A stretch of DNA of 59,674 nucleotides from assembly GCA_009929735.1 (NCBI GenBank), contig RZZU01000018.1, positions 1-59,674 of the forward strand. The letters are read 5' to 3'. How positions within the stretch are numbered: position 1 is the first letter of the stretch; each line of letters opens with the position of its first letter. Positions 53,772 to 59,674 of this stretch are shown here, one piece after another. Both the position numbers and the translations under genes were made by a program. The stretch comes from Clostridia bacterium (GTDB taxonomy: Bacteria > Bacillota > Clostridia > Lachnospirales > Anaerotignaceae). A model generated the notes under the pieces. It had not been told where the DNA came from. It saw only the letters and a list, made by a program, of their open reading frames with translations, and did no database searches.

Positions 53772-55004
53772 ATGTTGAACAAGAAACTTGTTTTAGAACT
53801 GGCAAAAAAACACGACAGTTTCTATTTGTATGATGAAAAAGTAATCGTTGAAAATACGGAACGTTTGAAGCATGATTTCAAGCACGTTGATTTTCTGTAT
53901 TCGATCAAAACAAACTCACATCCATTGGTTGTAAAATCTGTTTTATTGCAAGGCTTCGGCGTGGATGCCGCAAGCGTAGCGGAGGTTATGCTTGGTAAAC
54001 AAAATGGAGTAGCCAAGGATAAAACTCAATACTCTGCGCCCGGAAAAACGAAAAAAGACATTGAACAAACAATTGATGTTTCGACAATTATTGCGGACAG
54101 CTTGAATGAAATAATGCTTATTCAGCAGGTGGCACAAGAGAAGAAAATGGTTGCAGATATCGGAATTCGAATCAACCCAAACTTTTCATTCTACGGTGAG
54201 GATGCAATTCCATCAAAATTTGGTATTGATGAGCAGTTACTCTTTGAAGTGATTCCACAATTGAAACAGCTGAAAAACATTAAAGTGGTAGGGTTGCATA
54301 TACATTTACGCAGTCAGGAGCTAAACGCTAGTGTGTTGGAAAAATACTATTCAAACCTGGTGATACTTGCAGAGAATTTTCAAAAGGCGATCGGGCAGCC
54401 GTTGACCTTTCTCAATATGGGTTCTGGAATTGGAATTCCATTTTCTGCTGAAGATACGCCTTTGGACACTGTATATTTGGGTGCGGCAACGGCAAAGATG
54501 ATGAGTCAATTTCGCTTGCGGTTTCCAAACTTGAATGTATACATTGAAACGGGCAGGTATGTGGTTGGAAAAAGTGGCTTCTATGTAACCAAGGTGCTCG
54601 ACAAAAAAGTATCCTGCGGAAAAACTTTTTTAATTCTGAAAAACACATTGAATGGCTTTATTCGCCCTTCGCTGGCACAACTTGTCATGAGTTATACTGA
54701 GCAGAAAAAGCCGTTTGCCAGTGAACCTCTGTTTACCTGTGCAAATCCCTTTGAATTGATTGCACTTTCGGACGCAGCAGAAACAGAAGAGGTTACACTG
54801 GTTGGAAACTTATGTACTGCGGCAGATGTTGTTGCAAAGGATATTGTTTTACCAAAGCTTCAATGCCAAGATGTGATTGTTTTCACCAATGCAGGAAGCT
54901 ATGCGGCAGTGCTTTCTCCCATGCAGTTTTCATCACAGGAACAACCTGCACAAATTTTTCTTTCTTGCAAGCAAGGGGTAATCAATATAGATGATGCGGA
55001 ATGA
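53772..55004 (+). CDS. PLP-dependent decarboxylase (Orn/DAP/Arg decarboxylase type, fold III)
   Basis: A 410-residue alanine-racemase-fold decarboxylase. The PLP lysine is Lys46 in FLYSIKTNSHP; further marks are GVDAASVAEV, the phosphate-binding MGSGIGIP and ETGRYVVG, and a catalytic Cys in NLCTAADVV. It resembles ornithine/diaminopimelate decarboxylase relatives in biosynthetic clusters more than LysA itself. Monocistronic as far as visible; the substrate is open. Confidence 0.83.
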   Translation: MLNKKLVLELAKKHDSFYLYDEKVIVENTERLKHDFKHVDFLYSIKTNSHPLVVKSVLLQGFGVDAASVAEVMLGKQNGVAKDKTQYSAPGKTKKDIEQTIDVSTIIADSLNEIMLIQQVAQEKKMVADIGIRINPNFSFYGEDAIPSKFGIDEQLLFEVIPQLKQLKNIKVVGLHIHLRSQELNASVLEKYYSNLVILAENFQKAIGQPLTFLNMGSGIGIPFSAEDTPLDTVYLGAATAKMMSQFRLRFPNLNVYIETGRYVVGKSGFYVTKVLDKKVSCGKTFLILKNTLNGFIRPSLAQLVMSYTEQKKPFASEPLFTCANPFELIALSDAAETEEVTLVGNLCTAADVVAKDIVLPKLQCQDVIVFTNAGSYAAVLSPMQFSSQEQPAQIFLSCKQGVINIDDAE

Positions 55005-55488
55005 CTTGTTGCGATTCTTCGTATGCAGCCCCACAGCTACTACTATTCGCCAAAAGCAAGCTTGACATAGGTAGAGTCTGCACAGGCAATATAGAACCTG
55101 TTGCTTGAAGCAATGTTGAGGACTGTGTAGTCATATTAAACGGAGTGCTTTGAAAAAATAGGAACGCTGTTTAACTTGAAGTGATGGAGGGATAACAGAA
55201 TTTTACCAGCATATTCAATAGGAATAGGCCAAGGTGTCTTTGTGGCTCATACATTTTTACACTAAAATTTTTTTGAAAACAGCAATAAAGAAATCATTTC
55301 TTTGATAATTACAGCTGTGTGTAAAAAAATGTAAATGAACAAACTCACATTTTCTATCAAGAATAGCTTGTTTTCAATGAAAAAAGAATGTATATTAATA
55401 ATTAAGTAGAAAAAAATGTAATTTATAAGGTTATTTTTCAGAAATACACACAAAGGTTATTGTCAAAAAGAAGTTAGCGAGGATGCAT
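55005..55488. other. Gap without a recognisable gene
   Basis: About 480 bp, AT-rich in the right half. No sustained frame with a ribosome binding site, no known riboswitch and no clear terminator were found. Confidence 0.4.
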
Positions 55489-57312
55489 ATGCAAGGGAAT
55501 AAGAAATTCTGGGTGATTTTCCTGAGCGTAATTGTTTTTTTCGGAGGTGCTTTTTTTCAGATATTAGAGAGTTCAAGGTTTAGCAAAAGAATCATTCAAG
55601 AGCAAACGTATAGTACTCTTGTTGAACACGCTGAAATCATGCGAAATAATTTTCAGCAAGGGGCAGAAGGACAATTTATGTTAATGCAAAATTTTGCTCA
55701 GGACATCTCAAAAAAAGATGGTTTTATCTTAGAAAACAATTTTGATTTTAGGGAAGATATAAATTTGATGAGTGGTTTTGATCAAATAGGAATTGCCGAT
55801 CAAGAAACTGGAATGGCAATATTTGACGATGGCATTCGTCTTGATGTATCTGATAGAGAATATTATAAAAATGCGATTCATGGGAATTCCAGTATCGACT
55901 TTTTTCAAGGGGAAGGGGACGAAACGGGTCACCTCTTTTTTTCCATGCCGATTTATCATGAAAATGAAATTATAGGTGTATTATTTGCCAGGGCAAATCA
56001 TGAGTGGATGGACAAATATTTCCGTAACGATATTTTTGATGGATACGGTTTCCTTTGTGTGACGGATAATCAAGGGGATATGATTGGTTTTGGAAATCAG
56101 AAAAATCTCGTTGAGGATCAAAATAATATTTTAGAATATTTCAGCACAAAGAAAATAAGCACAGATGAAATTGTTGAAAACATGGGAAGCGGGCTGACGC
56201 ATTCCTTTGCATTCATCAATGATGAGGAGGAGTGGTGTACAACATATCTGCCTCTTGCCATAAATGATTGGTATTTATTTTGTTCAGTACCGAATGAAGC
56301 GCTTGCTCCTACTGATGGTACGTATGTGCTTTTGGAAAAAAATCACATCATAAAAGTGCTTTTGATTTATAGTGCCGCTTGCATTTTAATTTCTTTGTTA
56401 ATCTGGCATGAGCGGGGGGAAATAAAAAAAGAAAATGTGCGTTTAAAAAAAGCAGAGGAATTTGCTGGTATGGCTTCCTTTGAGGGTGACTATAAAAAAG
56501 ATACTTTTGTTTTAAACGAAAATTATTTTAAATTATTTGGCAGAAATCCAGTTTATAAAAAAATAAGTGATTTTACCACCCCCCCTCCTGATATTCTGGA
56601 GGAAGACCATGAAGTCTTTTTGAAAATGGGCAGGGATTTGATTGCAGGAAAGGATTCAGGCAGCGTTCAATATCGGCTTTTTAGTAAAGATGGGAATATT
56701 CAATGGCATCAGTTTGTATTTCATGTTTGTTATGATAAACATGGTCTGCCCTTGAAGTGCTATGGGATGATTGTGCCAATTGATCGGCATTTGAAGCTAA
56801 TTTCAAAACTGCAAATGCAAGTTGAAAAAGATCCTATGACGGGTGTACTTAATAGAACTGCCTTTGAATTGTATGTGAACTTATGCTTTAGTGGAGATTC
56901 CGCAGAACAGAATCATGCGCTGCTATTACTGGATTTGGATAATTTCAAGCAGATTAATGATGGATATGGGCATATATTAGGGGATCATGCACTTGTGAAA
57001 ACAGCGGACATTTTAAAAGTTTGTGTACGCAGCAGCGATTACGTTGGTCGCCTTGGCGGAGATGAATTTGCAGTTTTTTTGCAAAATGCAAATAAGGAAC
57101 AGGCAGCAAAAAAAGCTGGGGAAATATGTCAAGCACTTGAGAATGCAGAAATGAAATCAAATGAAGCCGTGGTAACGTGCAGTATTGGGATAGCCTGCTT
57201 TCCTGAGGATGGATCTGATTTTAATGAGCTTTATGGGCTTGCAGACCGAGGATTGTATAGGGTGAAGGAGAGTGGAAAGAATAGTTTTTCCATGGTGAAT
57301 GATAATGATTGA
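55489..57312 (+). CDS. Membrane diguanylate cyclase (Cache-PAS-GGDEF)
   Basis: A 607-residue sensor: TM1 at about 7-24, an extracellular Cache-like domain (GIADQETGMAIFDDG, SDREYYKNAIHG, FFSMPIYHENEIIGV) up to about 280, TM2 near 288-306, a PAS-like domain (about 320-425) and a GGDEF domain with intact GGDEF and I-site RSSD. It would make c-di-GMP in response to an external ligand. I use ATG 55489, 6 nt from GAGG; ATG 55483 is adjacent to it. Confidence 0.9.
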   Translation: MQGNKKFWVIFLSVIVFFGGAFFQILESSRFSKRIIQEQTYSTLVEHAEIMRNNFQQGAEGQFMLMQNFAQDISKKDGFILENNFDFREDINLMSGFDQIGIADQETGMAIFDDGIRLDVSDREYYKNAIHGNSSIDFFQGEGDETGHLFFSMPIYHENEIIGVLFARANHEWMDKYFRNDIFDGYGFLCVTDNQGDMIGFGNQKNLVEDQNNILEYFSTKKISTDEIVENMGSGLTHSFAFINDEEEWCTTYLPLAINDWYLFCSVPNEALAPTDGTYVLLEKNHIIKVLLIYSAACILISLLIWHERGEIKKENVRLKKAEEFAGMASFEGDYKKDTFVLNENYFKLFGRNPVYKKISDFTTPPPDILEEDHEVFLKMGRDLIAGKDSGSVQYRLFSKDGNIQWHQFVFHVCYDKHGLPLKCYGMIVPIDRHLKLISKLQMQVEKDPMTGVLNRTAFELYVNLCFSGDSAEQNHALLLLDLDNFKQINDGYGHILGDHALVKTADILKVCVRSSDYVGRLGGDEFAVFLQNANKEQAAKKAGEICQALENAEMKSNEAVVTCSIGIACFPEDGSDFNELYGLADRGLYRVKESGKNSFSMVNDND

Positions 57313-57406
57313 TTGTGATTTTGGAAGAGATAGTATGGAAGGCCTTTTGTTTCATAGCAAACCACTTTCAAACGGATAAAACAATTGGAAATTTTGAAAA
57401 AAATAC

Positions 57407-57435
57407 TTGCATTATGGGGAATTTTGTGATATTAT
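57407..57435 (+). promoter_or_regulatory. Promoter of tRNA-Leu
   Basis: TTGCAT (57407-57412), 17 bp, TATTAT (57430-57435), 18 bp before the tRNA. Confidence 0.75.
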
Positions 57436-57453
57436 AACTAAGCAGTTTTCCTT

Positions 57454-57537
57454 GCGGATGTGGCGGAACTGGCAGACGCACCAGACTCAAAATCTGGCGG
57501 TAGTGATATCGTGTGGGTTCGAGTCCCACCATCCGCA
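57454..57537 (+). tRNA. tRNA-Leu (anticodon CAA)
   Basis: Acceptor stem GCGGATG / CATCCGC, D-arm with GGCAGAC, anticodon stem CCAGA/TCTGG around CTCAAAA (anticodon CAA, codon UUG), a long variable arm as in class II tRNAs, and a T-arm GTGGGTTCGAGTCCCAC. Discriminator A. CCA is not encoded (CTT follows). Confidence 0.97.
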
Positions 57538-57550
57538 CTTTGTACATCTG

Positions 57551-57594
57551 ATCCGAACATTCATTTTAAAGATGAATTGTTCGGATTTTTTTTA
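57551..57594 (+). terminator. Terminator after tRNA-Leu
   Basis: TCCGAACA-TTCAT / ATGAA-TTGTTCGGA followed by eight T. Confidence 0.9.
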
Positions 57595-57940
57595 TTTCCT
57601 TTCCTTGCTTGAAGGATTCCCTTTCTTTCTGTATTTGGGGTCGATTCAATCAATCATTCTGGTGAAAATTTATGATTTATCTTCGCTATTCTTCTCTTTT
57701 TTCTTGTTTTACTTGCCATTTTATCATTCCATTTGTCTTTCTCACAATCCTTCACTTGAAAAAATCAAAAAGATAGCAAAATGCCAAGGTATGCAATTCA
57801 TACCAAGGAAATGAACTCAAAAGTACGCTTTCCTTTCGGAGGACAGTTTAATTTCTGTTATCGTTTGTGTTACATATAGGATACAGGTCAATCCAAAACC
57901 TATAAATGTAGGGTTGCTGCATATACAAAAAAATCACCTA
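57595..57940. other. Gap with an isolated 25-bp palindrome
   Basis: No gene. CCAAGGTATG (57784-57793) and its exact reverse complement (57799-57808) flank 5 bp. No T-run follows. It lies about 135 bp upstream of the PadR promoter and is not explained by the neighbouring genes. Confidence 0.45.
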
Positions 57941-57985
57941 TTGACAATTAGTCAGTACTGAGTATAATAATAGTCAGTACTGACT
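57941..57985 (+). promoter_or_regulatory. padR promoter with two PadR operators
   Basis: TTGACA (57941-57946), 16 bp, TATAAT (57963-57968). Operator 1, AGTCAGTACTGAGT (57950-57963), fills the spacer; operator 2, AGTCAGTACTGACT (57972-57985), a perfect palindrome, covers the start region. Their centres are 22 bp apart, two helical turns. This is a textbook arrangement for autorepression. Confidence 0.88.
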
Positions 57986-58005
57986 AAAGTGAAAGGGGCG
58001 GTGAT

Positions 58006-58557
58006 ATGATTCCGCTATATATTCTTGGATTGCTCATGCGGTTCGGCCCTCAGCACGGATACCGCATAAAAAAATTGATGGAAGAACAGCTGGAGGACTT
58101 TACGCAAATTAAACTGCCAACGGTATATTACCATCTTGAAAAAATGGAAGCTGCCGGGCTGATTACTGCACAGCGTGACAAGCAGGGTGAACGTACCGAA
58201 AAAACGGTGTATCTGGTAAGCAACGGGGGTATCGATAAATTTAAAGAGCTGCTTCAGCAGACCTTGCAGATTCAATACCGTCCTACCTTTGATATTGATG
58301 GCACACTTTATTTTTCTGATTCTCTGGATAGAGGTGCTTTGACGGATAGTCTTAGCAGGCACGTTAGCAGTTTGAAAAAGACTCTTGATGAGCTAGAACT
58401 TCACCGTAATGCGACTATGGTGCATATTCCTGAGGATTGTAAAATATCTGCCAATATTATTTTTGAGCACCACATCTTGCATTATCAGGCGGAGCTTACT
58501 TGGGCAGAGCAAGCATGGAAGCTTTTAAAGGAGGATGAAGCATATGGTAAAAGCTAG
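58006..58557 (+). CDS. PadR-family transcriptional repressor
   Basis: A 183-residue regulator: N-terminal winged helix (YILGLLMRFGPQHGYRIKKLMEE, LPTVYYHLEKMEAAGLI) and a C-terminal helical dimerisation domain. Likely represses itself and the overlapping methyltransferase gene through the twin palindromes in its promoter. The inducer is unknown. Ribosome binding site AAGGGGCGG. Confidence 0.92.
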   Translation: MIPLYILGLLMRFGPQHGYRIKKLMEEQLEDFTQIKLPTVYYHLEKMEAAGLITAQRDKQGERTEKTVYLVSNGGIDKFKELLQQTLQIQYRPTFDIDGTLYFSDSLDRGALTDSLSRHVSSLKKTLDELELHRNATMVHIPEDCKISANIIFEHHILHYQAELTWAEQAWKLLKEDEAYGKS

Positions 58558-59194
58558 AGTCATTGAAACAAACGAAGGCATTCAGAATGAAGTGGCTGTC
58601 GAAATGTTCGATGTATTTGCACGCAGTATGCGTGACAAAGGATGGAACGGTGTGGATGGGATGATCGCTTCGGGTATCAAGGGCGGCGATGTATTGGAAG
58701 TCGGCCCTGGCCCGGGTTATGTGGGGCTGGAGCTGGCAAAAAAAATTCATCCAACTTCCCTTACCGGCTGTGAAATCAGTCCTGCCATGCTGCGTTTCTC
58801 GGAAAAAAATGCCGCTGAATATGGGATTTCTGCTCGCTATGTGCTTGGAAACTGCATGAATATGCCATTTGAGGATGAGAGTTTTGATGCTGTGATTTCA
58901 AATGGTTCCCTACATGAATGGGAAAATCCGATTTGTGCATTTGATGAAATTTTCCGTGTACTTCGTACAGGCGGTCGATTTTGTATCACCGATTTGCGCC
59001 GTGATGTGAATTCGTTGAAAAAGACAATGGTCTACCTTTCCACTAAGCCTAAGGAAATGCGCCCTGGTTTGCTTACTTCTCTAAATGCAGCCTATACTGT
59101 TTCAGAAATCAATGCGCTTTTGTACCGTTCCAAGTTGCATCATGCAACAGTAAGCAGCGATTTTTTTGGCCTTAGCATTGCCGGACAAAAATAA
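58544..59194 (+). CDS. Class I SAM-dependent methyltransferase
   Basis: A 216-residue methyltransferase with motif I LEVGPGPGYVGLELA, motif II GCEISPAM and motif IV DAVISNGSLHEW (Methyltransf_11 type). I use ATG 58544, 9 nt after AGGAGG; ATG 58535 lies too close. It overlaps padR by 14 bp, so it is the likely output gene of that regulator, perhaps modifying a toxic or signalling compound. Confidence 0.88.
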   Translation: MVKARVIETNEGIQNEVAVEMFDVFARSMRDKGWNGVDGMIASGIKGGDVLEVGPGPGYVGLELAKKIHPTSLTGCEISPAMLRFSEKNAAEYGISARYVLGNCMNMPFEDESFDAVISNGSLHEWENPICAFDEIFRVLRTGGRFCITDLRRDVNSLKKTMVYLSTKPKEMRPGLLTSLNAAYTVSEINALLYRSKLHHATVSSDFFGLSIAGQK

Positions 59195-59251
59195 ATTCGC
59201 TCCCATTTATATCAAGCGTTATGAAGTTTCAAACTTTATAGGTAAAATTCG

Positions 59252-59289
59252 TTAAACCGGGCAGAGTTTCTGTGCGGTTTACTTTTTTT
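59252..59289 (+). terminator. Terminator of the padR operon
   Basis: TAAACCG...CAGA / TGTG...CGGTTTA (imperfect inside) followed by TTTTTTT. Confidence 0.75.
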
Positions 59290-59582
59290 CATGTTTTCAG
59301 GAGAAAGTGTTGCTAAAAAAAGAATTTATTTGAATCGTTAAAATTTTGCAGCTAGCATTTAAAACCATACTATTTTCACGAAAAGAAGGTAGTGAGAGTT
59401 TCGGAAAAGTCAACGCTTAGCAGAGAATAAAAAGCGCAAATGGTTTAAAACGATGTCATCCGGAATGAAATTTAAAAAGCATATTGTTCATCCAGAGGCT
59501 ATTTAAACAATACTTGCCTTGATTACCGAAAATCATTGCTCGGTATATTAGGTGAAAAATAAAACGGGAGAGTGACGTAAAA
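59290..59582. other. Gap before the right-hand IS end
   Basis: A frame without start (EFRKSQRLAENKKRKWFKTMSS ... VHPEAI, stop near 59505) may be a gene tail cut off by earlier rearrangement. Nothing else is recognised. Confidence 0.35.
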
Positions 59583-59674
59583 TGGACCCTATGTCAAGGA
59601 CATTTTAAAAATAACGGTTTATAAATGATAAAAACAGATGTAATTTCCCATAAATGAATCTTACCTCTGTTTTT
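59583..59674 (-). mobile_element. Right end of an IS3-like insertion sequence (partial, runs off the window)
   Basis: Starts with TGGACCCTATGTCAAGGACA and an A-rich tract ending AAAATAAC, parallel to the IS terminus at base 92. Inside it AAAAACAGA / TCTGTTTTT (59630-59674) forms a hairpin suited to end an orfB transcript coming from the right on the minus strand. The transposase lies outside the window. Same family and same orientation as the left end. Confidence 0.6.

Noticed and set aside
57407..57814. 135-codon frame covering the tRNA
   Set aside because: It contains the whole tRNA-Leu gene and its terminator; not a protein gene.
1..59674. CRISPR arrays, prophage genes or complete transposases
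   Set aside because: No regularly spaced repeats and no phage structural or transposase frames were seen inside the window; only the two partial IS ends.

Overview
The window looks like about 60 kb of chromosome from an anaerobic, spore-forming, low-GC Firmicute (Clostridia, probably Lachnospiraceae or Anaerotignum-like). The grounds are spoIIGA-sigE, oxygen-sensitive enzymes (pyruvate formate-lyase and its activase, twin ferredoxin-containing MinD ATPases), a T-box, yjdF and ZTP leader RNAs, strong AGGAGG ribosome binding sites and a division cluster without ftsA. Species cannot be fixed from sequence alone. Both edges run into ends of IS3-like insertion sequences in the same orientation, so the window is probably one assembly contig broken at repeated IS copies.

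Layout. 1-3.7 kb: IS end, homoserine dehydrogenase, spoIIGA-sigE. 3.7-11.5 kb: a possible small minus-strand gene, then a sigma-54 activator and a complete acetoin-dehydrogenase-type E1a-E1b-E2-E3 operon behind a near-perfect -24/-12 promoter. 11.5-14.7 kb: tryptophan T-box and trpXYZ-like ABC importer. 15.7-23.5 kb: two chemoreceptors, a CheW, a lipoprotein metallopeptidase and decayed genes (a frameshifted LuxR regulator, a possible surface protein). 24.4-26.9 kb: arsenic-type operon (arsR, permease, thioredoxin, arsC) with matching operators. 27-28.7 kb: TetR regulator beside a gutted MATE pump. 29-35 kb: AraC regulator, EamA transporter, a WYL-regulator module (GyrI-like, GNAT-YoaP, radical SAM) with shared operators, and yjdF with its riboswitch. 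35.6-38.8 kb: NifX / twin MinD-ferredoxin / NifX cluster and a small gene with a structured leader. 38.9-44.4 kb: P1 peptidase, then murA-ftsQ-DUF881-sbp-ftsZ. 44.5-59.2 kb: methyltransferase, arsC remnant, V4R plus PAS-GGDEF (split by a stop), XRE-cupin regulator beside azlC debris, HD protein, pflA-pflB with a ZTP riboswitch, a PLP decarboxylase, a second diguanylate cyclase, tRNA-Leu, and a PadR-methyltransferase pair with twin operators.

How it fits together. Core functions (division, sporulation, amino-acid synthesis, fermentation) are interleaved with short regulator-plus-target modules. In many modules the operator, riboswitch or promoter can be read directly: sigma-54 for aco, T-box for trp uptake, ZTP for pfl, azaaromatic-type RNA for yjdF, and palindromes for ArsR, WYL, TetR and PadR. 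Gene decay is frequent: LuxR, MATE, azlC, an arsC copy and a diguanylate cyclase with an early in-frame stop.
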